A stretch of 27,023 nt of DNA from Planctomycetota bacterium (GTDB lineage Bacteria; Planctomycetota; Brocadiia; JAJRTI01), in the NCBI GenBank assembly GCA_024278415.1, contig JAJRTI010000927.1, forward strand, positions 1 to 27,023. The letters run 5' to 3'. Every line of letters begins with the position of its first letter. Position 1 is the stretch's first letter. The notes beneath the pieces are model-generated. The model had not been told where the DNA came from. It saw only the letters and a program-made list of their open reading frames with translations, and searched no databases. Below, in pieces: positions 8,868 through 16,586 of the stretch. Made by a program: the position numbers and the translations under genes.

Positions 8868-9481
8868 TCAACGTGACCATCCATAATCGCGACGGCGCCG
8901 AGGTCGGCGCACTCGAAGTCGACGAGGCGAAGCTCGGCGGCCAAGTGCACCGACAAGCGCTCCGCGAGGCCGTGCTCATGCATCAGGCCCGCGCCCGCGT
9001 GGGCACTGCGGCGGCCAAGACGCGGCGCCAAGTGAGCGGATCAGGGCGCAAGCTCTACCGCCAGAAGGGCACGGGCAACGCCCGGCCCGGCGACAAGAAG
9101 TCGCCCGTGCGCCGCGGCGGCGGCGCGGCCCACGGCCCCAAGCCACGCGACTACTCGTACTCGATCCCGAAGAAGGTGCGCCGCCGAGCCATCCAGTCGG
9201 CCCTGCTCGCCAAGCTTCAGGATGGCGAGGTGGTCGTGGTCGAGTCTATGGCCTTGCCCGAGGCCAAGACGCGGCACGTGGCCGAGATGCTGAAGAACCT
9301 CGGCATTGCCACCTCTTGCCTGATCGTGACGCCTGAGCTGGACCTAGGCGTCTACCGGGCCAGCCGCAACATCCCCGGCGTGGCCGTGCTGCCGGCGTCG
9401 GATCTTAACGCTTACGATCTGGTGGTGAAGGCCCGCGTGCTGATGGCCAAAGATGCCCTGGCTCGCGTACTTGGAGACTGA
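8864..9481 (+). CDS. rplD: 50S ribosomal protein L4
   Basis: L4 binds domain I of 23S rRNA and extends a loop into the exit tunnel; in E. coli it also represses the S10 operon through the leader RNA. The 205-aa protein shows the tunnel-loop signature [20 protein letters not shown], then [16 protein letters not shown] and a C-terminal alpha/beta domain with [14 protein letters not shown]. It starts inside the rplC stop codon region (ATGA overlap) and is followed by rplW after 2 nt. If this organism has L4 feedback, the leader at 7717-7891 is the obvious target. Confidence 0.97.
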   Translation: MINVTIHNRDGAEVGALEVDEAKLGGQVHRQALREAVLMHQARARVGTAAAKTRRQVSGSGRKLYRQKGTGNARPGDKKSPVRRGGGAAHGPKPRDYSYSIPKKVRRRAIQSALLAKLQDGEVVVVESMALPEAKTRHVAEMLKNLGIATSCLIVTPELDLGVYRASRNIPGVAVLPASDLNAYDLVVKARVLMAKDALARVLGD

Positions 9482-9483
9482 CG

Positions 9484-9765
9484 ATGGACCCCTATCGCGT
9501 CATTATGCGCCCCCTGCACAATGAGAAGAGCGTGCGCGACACGGAGACGCAGAACGCGTATCACTTCGAAGTCGACCCCCTGGCGACGAAGACCGATATT
9601 CGCGAAGCGATTGAGAAGATCTTCGAGGTCGCAGTGGCTCAAGTGCGCACGCTGAAGCGGCACGGCAAAAAGCGCCGCGCCCGCGCCCGCACCGTGCATA
9701 CGCGCACGTGGAAAAAGGCCATTGTGACTCTCGCCGAGGGCGAGAGCATCGACCTCGGATACTAG
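9484..9765 (+). CDS. rplW: 50S ribosomal protein L23
   Basis: L23 lies at the tunnel exit and docks trigger factor and SRP. The 93-aa protein has the family's opening pattern (YRVIMRPLHNEKSV), NAYHFEVDPLATKTDIREAI and a basic loop, HGKKRRARARTV. The start follows the rplD stop by 2 nt. The length is near the usual 95-100 aa. Confidence 0.96.
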   Translation: MDPYRVIMRPLHNEKSVRDTETQNAYHFEVDPLATKTDIREAIEKIFEVAVAQVRTLKRHGKKRRARARTVHTRTWKKAIVTLAEGESIDLGY

Positions 9766-9814
9766 CTGCTGAGCCCGCGCCCAGCGAGAACCGAAAGCAG
9801 AGAAGAGCAGGACC

Positions 9815-10651
9815 ATGCCTGTCAAGAGATGTAAGCCCACCAGCGCTGGACGCCGGCATCGGCGCATCGCCGACTTCTCCGACATTACCACGACGAAGCC
9901 GTGCAAGGCCCTGCTGGCGCCCATCAAGAAGAAGGGCGGCCGCAACAACCAAGGCAAGATCACGGCGCGCCATCGTGGCGGCGGACACAAGCGCCGCTAC
10001 CGTATCATCGACTTCAAGCGCAACAAGCTCGACGTCCCCGCTAAGGTCGCCACCATCGAGTACGACCCCAACCGGAGCGCACGGATCGCCCTGCTGCACT
10101 ATGCGGACGGCGAGAAACGGTACATCCTCGCTCCCCTGGGCCTTGAGGTCGGTGATGAGATCACGGCGTCGCAGAGCAAGATCGACCCTCGGCCGGGCAA
10201 CTGCATGCCCATCCGCCACATCCCGCTTGGCATGCCCGTGCACAACATCGAGTTGAAGCTAGGCAAAGGCGGCCAGGTGGCTCGGTCGGCCGGCATCTCG
10301 GCCTACATCTCGGGCAAAGAAGGCAAGCTTGCGCACATTACCATGCCTTCTGGCGAGATTCGGCTGGTGAACCAAGACTGCGTCGCGACCGTGGGCCAGG
10401 TCGGCAACGCCGACCACCAGCACGTGCGCGGCGGCAAGGCTGGCCGCACCCGCTGGCTGGGCCGGCGCCCCAAAGTTCGCGGCTCGGCCATGAACCCGGT
10501 GGCGCACCCCATGGGCGGCGGCGAAGGCCGTCGCTCCGGAGGCCTCCACCCCAAAGGTCCTACGGGCGTGTTGTCCAAAGGCGGCAAGACCCGCAAGAAA
10601 CGCAACCCGACGAACCGATTTATCGTCCGCCGGAGGCGCCGTCGGCGCTAG
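9815..10651 (+). CDS. rplB: 50S ribosomal protein L2
   Basis: L2 binds the base of the peptidyl transferase centre and is needed for subunit joining. The 278-aa protein contains [37 protein letters not shown], and ends in seven Arg residues. The conserved C-terminal loop reads [15 protein letters not shown]. The functionally important His (His229 in E. coli) is kept as His231 here, while the E. coli Asp and second His of NPVDHPH are Ala230 and Met233. The ATG at 9815 gives the expected start; only a loose purine-rich stretch, agaagagcagga, precedes it. Confidence 0.97.
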   Translation: MPVKRCKPTSAGRRHRRIADFSDITTTKPCKALLAPIKKKGGRNNQGKITARHRGGGHKRRYRIIDFKRNKLDVPAKVATIEYDPNRSARIALLHYADGEKRYILAPLGLEVGDEITASQSKIDPRPGNCMPIRHIPLGMPVHNIELKLGKGGQVARSAGISAYISGKEGKLAHITMPSGEIRLVNQDCVATVGQVGNADHQHVRGGKAGRTRWLGRRPKVRGSAMNPVAHPMGGGEGRRSGGLHPKGPTGVLSKGGKTRKKRNPTNRFIVRRRRRRR

Positions 10652-10681
10652 CGCCTTCGTTCAGTTGAGAGAGGTCCTGCA

Positions 10682-10960
10682 ATGGGACGTTCCGTCAAAA
10701 AAGGCCCCTACGTCGTTCCGAAGCTTCTGCGCCGCGTGATGGAGCAGAAGGACACGAACTCTAGCGAGCCCATCCGCACGTGGGCCCGCGCCTGCACGAT
10801 CGTGCCCGAATTTGTATCCCACACGTTCATGGTGCACAACGGCAAGCAGTTCCTAAAAGTGTTCGTGACGGAAGACATGGTGGGCCACAAGTTGGGCGAG
10901 TTTGCGCCCACGCGGATTTTCCGCGGCCACACGATGCGCAAGGAAGCAGCGAGCCGCTAA
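10682..10960 (+). CDS. rpsS: 30S ribosomal protein S19
   Basis: S19 lies in the head of the 30S subunit and contacts S13 and the A-site finger. The 92-aa product opens with the near-invariant [11 protein letters not shown] and contains the conserved [27 protein letters not shown] region (seen here as two parts: [15 protein letters not shown] and [11 protein letters not shown]). The start has gagagg upstream. It follows rplB by 30 nt. A GC hairpin lies between it and rplV. Confidence 0.97.
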   Translation: MGRSVKKGPYVVPKLLRRVMEQKDTNSSEPIRTWARACTIVPEFVSHTFMVHNGKQFLKVFVTEDMVGHKLGEFAPTRIFRGHTMRKEAASR

Positions 10961-10967
10961 GGCCAAC

Positions 10968-10986
10968 GGCCGCGCCGCGCGCGGCC
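10968..10986 (+). other. GC hairpin between rpsS and rplV
   Basis: GGCCGCGC (10968-10975) pairs perfectly with GCGCGGCC (10979-10986) around a CGC loop. No T-run follows, so it is more likely an RNA stability or processing structure than a terminator. Confidence 0.4.
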
Positions 10987-11005
10987 GAGTCTGCGGAGTG
11001 GAAAC

Positions 11006-11350
11006 ATGGATTTCAAAGTTACCCATCGGTTTGCCCGCATGTCGCCACAAAAGGCGCGCCTGGTCGTAGACACGATCCGGCGCCAGACGGTGGACGACGC
11101 GCTGCAAATCTTGCGACGCACGCCCAAGCGCGCCGCGTCTGCCATCGACAAAGTGCTTCGGTCCGCGATCGCCAATGCGTCTGAACGGGGCGATGCGGAC
11201 AACGAAGGACTTTATGTGTCCGCGGCGTACGTGGACGACGGCCCGCGGCTGCGCCGAGGGCGGCCTGGCCCGCGTGGCATGTACAAGCCGTTTCGAAAGC
11301 TCACGTGCCACATCACCGTTGTGGTCTCGTCGGAGGAAGAGGAAGAGTAG
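11006..11350 (+). CDS. rplV: 50S ribosomal protein L22
   Basis: L22 lines the narrow part of the exit tunnel opposite L4 and is a known site of macrolide-resistance changes in other bacteria. The 114-aa protein shows RMSPQKARLVVDTIRR, the loop YVDDGPRLRRGRPGPRG and the strand KLTCHITVVV. It ends in an acidic tail of SSEEEEE, not part of the usual core. cggag at 10994-10998 precedes the ATG. rpsC begins one base after the stop codon. Confidence 0.96.
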   Translation: MDFKVTHRFARMSPQKARLVVDTIRRQTVDDALQILRRTPKRAASAIDKVLRSAIANASERGDADNEGLYVSAAYVDDGPRLRRGRPGPRGMYKPFRKLTCHITVVVSSEEEEE

Positions 11351-11351
11351 C

Positions 11352-12038
11352 ATGGGCCAGAAGATCAGACCCACTGGACTGCGAATCGGCATTACCGAGA
11401 ACTGGCGCTCCCGCTGGTACGCGGACAAGAAGCACTTCGGCAAACTGCTCGTCGAAGACTTCAAGATTCGCCGATACCTCCAGGACCACTACAAGTTCGC
11501 GGGCATTCCCAAGGTGGAGATCGAGCGCACCGGCGAAGAAGTGCGCCTCATCCTGCACTGTGCCCGCCCCGGCATCATCATCGGCCGCAAGGGCCAGGAA
11601 GTCGAGCGGCTCCGCAATACGCTCGAAGACCTTGTGGGCCGCCCCGTGAACGTCGACATCAAGGAAGTGTCCAAGCCTGAGTTGAGCGCCCAACTCGTGG
11701 CGCAGAGCGTGGCCGAGCAGCTCGAAAAGCGCTCGTCCTTCCGGCGCACGATCAAACGGTCTGCCGAGGCGACCATGCAGGCCGGCGCCATGGGCGTGAA
11801 GATTCAAGTGTCGGGCCGACTCGGCGGGTCGGAAATGTCCCGCAGCGAGTACACCCTCATGGGGAGCATTCCGCTGCACACGCTCTCCGCGAACATTGAC
11901 TACGGTTTTATCGAGGCCAAGACGAACTACGGCCACATCGGCGTGAAGTGTTGGATTAACAAAGAAATCGAGGAGATCGAAGATGCCCCTAATGCCCAAG
12001 AGGGTCAAGTTCCGCAAGTCCAAGCGGGGCAAAATTAA
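11352..12038 (+). CDS. rpsC: 30S ribosomal protein S3
   Basis: S3 lies at the mRNA entry channel and contributes to helicase activity. The 228-aa protein opens MGQKIRPTGLRIG and has a KH domain with the GIIIGRKGQEVERLR loop, then KIQVSGRLGGSEMSR. I chose the ATG at 11352 by homology, one base after the rplV stop; the frame is open further upstream but lies inside rplV. The last 18 residues, DAPNAQEGQVPQVQAGQN, are read from DNA that also encodes the start of L16 in another frame, so this Gln-rich tail looks like a by-product of the overlap. Confidence 0.97.
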   Translation: MGQKIRPTGLRIGITENWRSRWYADKKHFGKLLVEDFKIRRYLQDHYKFAGIPKVEIERTGEEVRLILHCARPGIIIGRKGQEVERLRNTLEDLVGRPVNVDIKEVSKPELSAQLVAQSVAEQLEKRSSFRRTIKRSAEATMQAGAMGVKIQVSGRLGGSEMSRSEYTLMGSIPLHTLSANIDYGFIEAKTNYGHIGVKCWINKEIEEIEDAPNAQEGQVPQVQAGQN

Positions 12039-12402
12039 GGGCAAGGCCAGCCGCGGCAACACCGTGGCCTTTGGCGACTTTGGCCTCCAGGCGCTCGAAC
12101 CCGGATGGGTGACGGCCCGGCAGATCGAGTCCGGCCGCATCACCGCCAGCCACTTCCTGCGCCGAGAGGGCAAGCTCTGGATCCGCGTCTTTCCCTGGAA
12201 ACCTGTCAGCTCCAAGCCCTTGGAAACCCGTATGGGCAAGGGCAAGGGCGAGGTCGATTTCTGGACCGCGGTGGTGAAGCCTGGCACAATCCTCTACGAA
12301 CTCGGCGGCGTGAACGAAGCGATGGCGAGGCAGGCCTTTAACCGCATGGCCCACAAGCTCAGCGTGCGATGCCGAATGGTCGCCCGGAGTCACAAGGTAT
12401 GA
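11983..12402 (+). CDS. rplP: 50S ribosomal protein L16
   Basis: L16 binds near the A site and the peptidyl transferase centre. The 139-aa protein has the expected MPKRVKFRKSKRGKIKG opening, the GDFGLQALEPGWVTARQIE segment and RMGKGKGEVDFWTAVVKPG. The start at 11983 is supported by aggaga at 11971-11976, 6 nt upstream; a second in-frame ATG lies at 11992. Either start places it inside rpsC: the overlap from 11983 to the rpsC stop is 56 nt. The stop overlaps the rpmC start as ATGA. Confidence 0.96.
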   Translation: MPLMPKRVKFRKSKRGKIKGKASRGNTVAFGDFGLQALEPGWVTARQIESGRITASHFLRREGKLWIRVFPWKPVSSKPLETRMGKGKGEVDFWTAVVKPGTILYELGGVNEAMARQAFNRMAHKLSVRCRMVARSHKV

Positions 12403-12647
12403 AGACCTCCGAACTCAGAGAACGCACCAACGAAGAATTGGCCGACGAACTCGACGCGTCCAAGCGCGAGTTGTTCAATCGCCGGTTCCAGTGGCAGACA
12501 GAGGAAACGTCGAACCCCGCGCAGTACGGCAAGCTCCGCCGGGACATCGCCCGCATCCTCACGGTCCTCAACGAGCGCAAGCTCGACATCAATTCAGATA
12601 TCGATACGCAGAAGCCCCAGGAAAAGGCTGACGCGGCTGAGCTATAG
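12399..12647 (+). CDS. rpmC: 50S ribosomal protein L29
   Basis: L29 is a small two-helix protein at the tunnel exit next to L23. The 82-aa product opens [18 protein letters not shown] and has the core [16 protein letters not shown] and [15 protein letters not shown], followed by a short polar tail, so it is slightly longer than the usual 60-70 aa. The ATG overlaps the rplP stop (ATGA at 12399-12402). Confidence 0.95.
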   Translation: MKTSELRERTNEELADELDASKRELFNRRFQWQTEETSNPAQYGKLRRDIARILTVLNERKLDINSDIDTQKPQEKADAAEL

Positions 12648-12688
12648 GCCCGCGCCCCCTGTGGCGCCACTTTATCGTGACAACATCG

Positions 12689-12982
12689 ATGGCAACACGT
12701 GGCAAACGAAAGGTCGTGACCGGCAAGGTCGTGAGCGACAAGATGAACAAAACCATCTCTGTGCGCGTCGACCGCCTGGTGAAGCACCCGCTTTATGGGA
12801 AATACGTGAAGCGATGGACGGTCTACAAGGCCCATGACGAGCAGAACGACGCCCACGAGGGCGATACCGTGGAGATCATGGAGACCCGGCCGCTGAGCAA
12901 GAGCAAGCGGTGGCGCCTGGTGCAGATCGTCGAAAGAAACCCCCACGGCATCGCGCCCGCACAGGCCACGATCGGAGAATAG
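12689..12982 (+). CDS. rpsQ: 30S ribosomal protein S17
   Basis: S17 is an OB-fold primary binder of the 5' domain of 16S rRNA. The 97-aa protein shows [29 protein letters not shown] and [18 protein letters not shown]. The start is uncertain: ATG at 12689 gives the family-like MATRGKRK, while an in-frame GTG at 12677 would add four residues. Neither has a clear ribosome binding site. A short palindrome, GTGGCGCCAC, lies at 12661-12670. It ends the S10 cluster. Confidence 0.95.
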   Translation: MATRGKRKVVTGKVVSDKMNKTISVRVDRLVKHPLYGKYVKRWTVYKAHDEQNDAHEGDTVEIMETRPLSKSKRWRLVQIVERNPHGIAPAQATIGE

Positions 12983-12986
12983 TGCG

Positions 12987-13355
12987 ATGATTCAGATGCA
13001 GACTATGCTCGATGTGGCCGACAACACCGGCGCGAAGCAAGCCCAGTGCATCAAGGTGCCCGGCTCCACCGGCCACAAGATTGCCCGCCTAGGCGACGTG
13101 ATCGTGGCCTCGGTCAAGAAAGCTCTGCCCGGCGCCGACGTGAAACCCGGCGACATTGTCAAGGGCGTGATCGTCCGCAGCCGTCAGCCTGTGCGCCGGG
13201 CCGACGGGTCGTTCATCCGGTTCGACCGCAACGCCATGGTTATCATTGACGACGATGGCAACCCCCGCGGCACGCGCATTTTCGGCGCGGTGGCCCGCGA
13301 GTTGAGAGAGAAGAACTACACCCGCATCGTGTCCCTCGCGACCGAGGTTGTGTAG
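12987..13355 (+). CDS. rplN: 50S ribosomal protein L14
   Basis: L14 lies at the subunit interface and forms bridges to 16S rRNA. The 122-aa product opens [18 protein letters not shown] and contains [43 protein letters not shown] and [16 protein letters not shown], all typical. The length equals the family standard. cggaga at 12973-12978 precedes the ATG. It begins the spc part of the cluster with no break after rpsQ. Confidence 0.97.
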   Translation: MIQMQTMLDVADNTGAKQAQCIKVPGSTGHKIARLGDVIVASVKKALPGADVKPGDIVKGVIVRSRQPVRRADGSFIRFDRNAMVIIDDDGNPRGTRIFGAVARELREKNYTRIVSLATEVV

Positions 13356-13380
13356 CGGACACTTTCGGAGCACATGTGCC

Positions 13381-13713
13381 ATGCACGTTCGGCGAAACGA
13401 CGAAGTTCGAGTCATCAACGGCGACCACAAAGGTGAGACCGGCCGCGTCCTCGACGTGGACACCAAGAAGGGCCGGATCTTTGTCGAGGGCGTCAACCAA
13501 GTGTACAAACACGTGCGACGCAGCCAAGAGAACCCTCAAGGCGGCCGTATCCAGAAGGAAGCGTCCATCGCCGTGTCCAATGTCATGCTCGTCTGCAACA
13601 ACCGCAACTGCCCCAAGACGGGCCAGCCGGTGCGAAGCCGGCAGAAGGTCGGCGACGACGGCGTGAAACGCCGCATCTGCGCCAAGTGCGGACAACCTAT
13701 CGGAGCGATGTAA
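13381..13713 (+). CDS. rplX: 50S ribosomal protein L24, zinc-ribbon form
   Basis: L24 starts 50S assembly by binding the 5' end of 23S rRNA. The 110-aa protein has the KOW motif (EVRVINGDHKGETGRVL) and VYKHVRRSQENPQGGRIQKE. The C-terminal part carries a candidate four-Cys zinc site: Cys72 and Cys77 (spacing of four, unlike the usual two) and Cys100-x2-Cys103. I chose the ATG at 13381 by homology, with cggag at 13366-13370; an in-frame GTG at 13348 would overlap rplN and add unrelated residues. Confidence 0.95.
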   Translation: MHVRRNDEVRVINGDHKGETGRVLDVDTKKGRIFVEGVNQVYKHVRRSQENPQGGRIQKEASIAVSNVMLVCNNRNCPKTGQPVRSRQKVGDDGVKRRICAKCGQPIGAM

Positions 13714-13736
13714 GCCCACCCAGCGGCAGGTTCATC

Positions 13737-14276
13737 ATGGCCAGACTGCGACAACAATACAAAGAAGAGATCGTCCCCCAACTCATGGAAAAGTTGGGCA
13801 TCACCAACCGGCTCGCGGTGCCGCGGGTCCAGAAGATCGTCATCAACTCCGGGCTTGGACGGGCCTTGGAGAATAAGCAAATCATCGAGGAAGCGGTCAA
13901 GGACATCGGCGTCATCGCCGGCCAGCGCCCGGTCGTGACCCGCGCGCGCAAATCGGTCGCCGGGTTCAAGCTTCGTGATGGCGTGCCCATTGGGTGCAAG
14001 GTCACCCTGCGCGGCGCGCGCATGTATGAGTTTCTCGACCGCCTCATCAGCCTGGTGCTGCCTCGTATCCGCGACTTCCGCGGCCTGTCGCCCAATTCGT
14101 TCGACGGCCACGGAAACTACAGCCTCGGGTTGCCCGACCAAGTCGTGTTTCCCGAGATTCTCGTGGACGATGTGCAGTTCACCATCGGCATGGACATCAC
14201 CATCGTTATGTCTGGCGACTCCGACGAGCAGTCGTTCGAGTTGCTGCGTGCGTTTGGGATGCCGTTTCGGAACTAA
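13737..14276 (+). CDS. rplE: 50S ribosomal protein L5
   Basis: L5 binds 5S rRNA and contacts the P-site tRNA and S13. The 179-aa product equals the E. coli length and shows MEKLGITNRLAVPRVQKIV, AGQRPVVTRARKSVAGFKLR and the C-terminal FPEILVDDVQFTIGMDITIV. The ATG at 13737 has ggcagg 6 nt upstream and gives the expected N-terminus; the frame runs open to 13686 through the end of rplX. rpsN follows after 9 nt. Confidence 0.97.
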   Translation: MARLRQQYKEEIVPQLMEKLGITNRLAVPRVQKIVINSGLGRALENKQIIEEAVKDIGVIAGQRPVVTRARKSVAGFKLRDGVPIGCKVTLRGARMYEFLDRLISLVLPRIRDFRGLSPNSFDGHGNYSLGLPDQVVFPEILVDDVQFTIGMDITIVMSGDSDEQSFELLRAFGMPFRN

Positions 14277-14285
14277 GGAGCACCC

Positions 14286-14471
14286 ATGGCTCGCAAGGCC
14301 CTGATTGAGAAGTGCAAGCGCAAGCAGAAGTATAAGACGCGCACGTACACCCGCTGCGAGCTATGCGGCCGGACCCGTGCGGTCTATCGCAAGTTCCACA
14401 TCTGTCGCCTGTGCTTCCGGCTCTTGGCTTCCAAGGCCGAGATCCCCGGAGTGCGCAAGGCCAGTTGGTAG
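14286..14471 (+). CDS. rpsN: 30S ribosomal protein S14, zinc-binding short form
   Basis: S14 is a late-binding protein of the 30S head. At 61 aa it is the short, zinc-binding C+ type, with the paired motifs CELCGR and CRLCFR as the four Cys ligands, and it ends in the typical IPGVRKASW. aaggag overlaps the end of rplE (14275-14280), giving a near-ideal ribosome binding site for the ATG at 14286. Confidence 0.97.
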   Translation: MARKALIEKCKRKQKYKTRTYTRCELCGRTRAVYRKFHICRLCFRLLASKAEIPGVRKASW

Positions 14472-14511
14472 AGCGCCTCTGCGCCGTTACCCGCTAGGAG
14501 TATTCGGTTCT

Positions 14512-14907
14512 ATGATGACCGACCCCATTGCCGATATGCTGACACGGATTCGGAACCAAGTCCGCATCCACGGCCAGCAAGTCGATATGCCCCATTCCCG
14601 AGTCAAGGTGGAGATTGCCCGCGTGCTCAAGGATGAGGGCTACATCACGGACTACAAAACCGTGGGCGAAGGCCCGCTCAAGAAGCTACGCGTCTACCTT
14701 AAATACGGCCCTCGCGGCGAAGACATCATCGAGTCCATTCGGCGCGTGAGTTCCCCCGGGTGCCGGGTCTACCGTGGCGTGGACGATCTGGGGCGCGTGC
14801 TCAACGGCATTGGCATCTCCATCGTGTCCACTTCACAAGGCATCTTCAGCGACCGACAGTGCCGCGCTCACAAAGTGGGCGGCGAAGTGCTGTGTGAGGT
14901 CTACTAA
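14512..14907 (+). CDS. rpsH: 30S ribosomal protein S8
   Basis: S8 binds the central domain of 16S rRNA; in E. coli it represses the spc operon at rplE. The 131-aa protein opens MMTDPIADMLTRIRNQ and ends with the signature GISIVSTSQGIFSDRQCRAHKVGGEVLC (read here as GISIVSTSQGIFSD plus HKVGGEVLC). Two adjacent ATGs exist at 14512 and 14515; 14512 is better spaced from taggag (14495-14500). The open frame upstream overlaps rpsN and is not coding. Confidence 0.97.
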   Translation: MMTDPIADMLTRIRNQVRIHGQQVDMPHSRVKVEIARVLKDEGYITDYKTVGEGPLKKLRVYLKYGPRGEDIIESIRRVSSPGCRVYRGVDDLGRVLNGIGISIVSTSQGIFSDRQCRAHKVGGEVLCEVY

Positions 14908-14921
14908 GCCGCAAACCCCGC

Positions 14922-14940
14922 GCGGGGCCGCGCGCCCCGC
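14922..14940 (+). other. GC hairpin between rpsH and rplF
   Basis: GCGGGGC (14922-14928) pairs with GCCCCGC (14934-14940) around a CGCGC loop. No T-run follows. It is probably a messenger stability element rather than a terminator. Confidence 0.35.
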
Positions 14941-14956
14941 CAGAGTTAGGTTGGCC

Positions 14957-15517
14957 ATGTCACGAATCGGAAAAACCCCCATCCCTGTTCCCGATGGCGT
15001 CGACGTCAAGATCGATGGCTCCACCATCGACGTCAAGGGCAAACTGGGCTCTATGAGCCGGACCGTGAACCCCGGAATCTCCGTGGTGTTCGACGAAGGC
15101 GAAAAACAACTGCGCGTTGATCGCGCACGCGACACTCGCGACATGCGGGCGCTGCACGGGCTCAACCGCGCCCTCATCGCCAACATGATCAAGGGCGTGT
15201 CTGAGGGCTTCGCCAAGAACCTTGAAGTCCATGGCACCGGCTACCAAGTACAACTTCAAGGCAAGAAGCTCGTGCTGCGCGTGGGCTACAGCCACCAGGT
15301 CGAGATGGACATCCCCGACGGCCTCGAAGTCGAGATCAAGACCCCGTCGAACCCGGGCCTATTCACCGTCAAAGGCTACGACCGGCACGCGTTGGGCCAG
15401 TTCTGCGCCAACGTGCGCGCTGTGCGCCCGCCCGAGCCCTACAAGGGCAAAGGCATTCGATACGCGGACGAAATCGTGCGCCGCAAGGCAGGCAAGGCCC
15501 TCGTGGGCAGCGCCTAG
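14957..15517 (+). CDS. rplF: 50S ribosomal protein L6
   Basis: L6 lies near the sarcin-ricin loop and the factor-binding site. The 186-aa protein opens MSRIGKTPIPVPDGVDV, contains two repeated L6 folds, and ends in the signature PEPYKGKGIRYADEIVRRKAGK. The ATG at 14957 matches the family start; the ribosome binding site (ttagg) is weak. The open frame upstream overlaps rpsH and is ignored. Confidence 0.96.
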   Translation: MSRIGKTPIPVPDGVDVKIDGSTIDVKGKLGSMSRTVNPGISVVFDEGEKQLRVDRARDTRDMRALHGLNRALIANMIKGVSEGFAKNLEVHGTGYQVQLQGKKLVLRVGYSHQVEMDIPDGLEVEIKTPSNPGLFTVKGYDRHALGQFCANVRAVRPPEPYKGKGIRYADEIVRRKAGKALVGSA

Positions 15518-15553
15518 TAACGGCCCAAACCGACGAGGTTAAGGTAGGCGGAA

Positions 15554-15922
15554 ATGGACCCCAACAAGAAGAAAACAAAACTCAGAACCAAGCGCATCAG
15601 GCGTGTCCGAGGCCGTATCCACGGCACCCCCGAACGCCCGCGCTTGAGCGTGTGCCGAAGCCTGCGCCATATCAGCGCACAACTCATCGACGACGCTAAC
15701 GGCCGCACCATCGTGGCCCTGTCGTCGCAGTCCCCCGAACTCCGCGGCGAAATGCCCTATTGGGGCAACGCCAAAGCCGCGGCCCTGCTCGGAAAAGTGT
15801 TCGGCGAAAAGGCTAAGAGCCAAGGCATTAGCCTCGTCGCCTTCGACCGCGGCCCCTACAAGTTCCACGGCCGCGTCAAGGCGTTCGCCGACGCAGCCCG
15901 GGAAGCCGGACTCAAGTTCTAA
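15554..15922 (+). CDS. rplR: 50S ribosomal protein L18
   Basis: L18 carries 5S rRNA into the central protuberance with L5. The 122-aa product has a basic N-terminus, then [20 protein letters not shown] and [24 protein letters not shown], both characteristic. Its length is normal. ggcgga precedes the ATG closely. rpsE starts 13 nt after the stop. Confidence 0.96.
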   Translation: MDPNKKKTKLRTKRIRRVRGRIHGTPERPRLSVCRSLRHISAQLIDDANGRTIVALSSQSPELRGEMPYWGNAKAAALLGKVFGEKAKSQGISLVAFDRGPYKFHGRVKAFADAAREAGLKF

Positions 15923-15935
15923 CGGAGATTCTCAG

Positions 15936-16586
15936 GTGGCCGAAGCTGAACGCCAAGACCAGTCAACACAGAACACGCAGCAAGACCGCCGCGGCGGCGC
16001 CGGTGGCCGCGGACGCGGCCGCGGACCCGGCGGCGGGCCCGGACGCGGACGCGGGCCTGGGCGCGGGCGCGGGCCTGGACGCGGCCGAGGAGGCCGGCGA
16101 GATGATCGCGATCGCGAGGCTCCGGAGTTCGAGGAGACGACCGTCCACATCAACCGGTGCGCGACCGTCACCAAGGGCGGGCGCACGTTCAGCTTCAGCG
16201 CGCTCGTCGTAGTCGGCGACAAGAAGGGCCGCGTGGGCTTCGGATTCGGAAAAGCCCTTGAAGTGCCCATGGCTATCGAGAAGGCCACGAAAGAGGCCCG
16301 GCGAAACATGACAACCCTGCCCCTGGCCGGCCACACGCTCGTCCACGAGGTCACGGGCCGCTACTGCAGCTCGAAGGTCTTCATGAAGCCGGCCTCGCCC
16401 GGCACCGGCATCATCGCGAGCGCGCCGGTGCGTGCGGTCATGGAAGCCCTCGGTGTGCACGACGTGCTGACCAAGTGCAACGGCAGCCCCAACCCGATCA
16501 ACGTGGTAAAAGCCGTCATGCAGGGCCTGGCCTCGGTGCGCACACCCGAGACGATCGCGGCCCTGAGAGGAGTCGAACTCGAATGA
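15936..16586 (+). CDS. rpsE: 30S ribosomal protein S5 with Arg-Gly-Pro-rich N-terminal extension
   Basis: S5 lies at the mRNA entrance and influences fidelity. The core from about residue 63 is typical: EETTVHINRCATVTKGGR, FSALVVVGDKKGRVGFGFGK, then KPASPGTGIIASAPVRAVME. The protein is 216 aa, about 50 longer than usual, because residues 20-55 are almost only Gly, Arg and Pro, including three near-copies of GRGRGP encoded by 18-bp tandem units (16041-16094). The start is a GTG at 15936 with cggaga 7 nt upstream. The stop overlaps the rplO start (ATGA). No rpmD (L30) lies between rpsE and rplO. Confidence 0.95.
   Translation: MAEAERQDQSTQNTQQDRRGGAGGRGRGRGPGGGPGRGRGPGRGRGPGRGRGGRRDDRDREAPEFEETTVHINRCATVTKGGRTFSFSALVVVGDKKGRVGFGFGKALEVPMAIEKATKEARRNMTTLPLAGHTLVHEVTGRYCSSKVFMKPASPGTGIIASAPVRAVMEALGVHDVLTKCNGSPNPINVVKAVMQGLASVRTPETIAALRGVELE
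15993..16100 (+). repeat. Gly-Arg-Pro coding repeat in rpsE
   Basis: This segment encodes residues 20-55 of S5. Units of 18 bp encoding GRGRGP, GRGRGP and GRGRGG stand in tandem at 16041-16058, 16059-16076 and 16077-16094. Synonymous changes (GGA/GGG, CGC/CGA) separate the copies, so the protein pattern appears kept while the DNA drifts. Confidence 0.8.

Noticed and set aside
11175..11351. Upstream extension of rpsC
   Set aside because: These 59 codons lie inside rplV in another frame and do not fit the S3 family.
12661..12670. GTGGCGCCAC followed by TTTA as a terminator after rpmC
   Set aside because: A 10-bp palindrome leaves no workable loop with a strong stem, and the T-run is only three bases within a continuous operon.
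14305..14511. Upstream extension of rpsH
   Set aside because: It overlaps rpsN out of frame; the S8 start at 14512 has taggag upstream.
16041..16094. Tandem 18-bp units taken as a CRISPR or satellite array
   Set aside because: There are no spacers, and the units are in frame within rpsE and encode GRGRGP.
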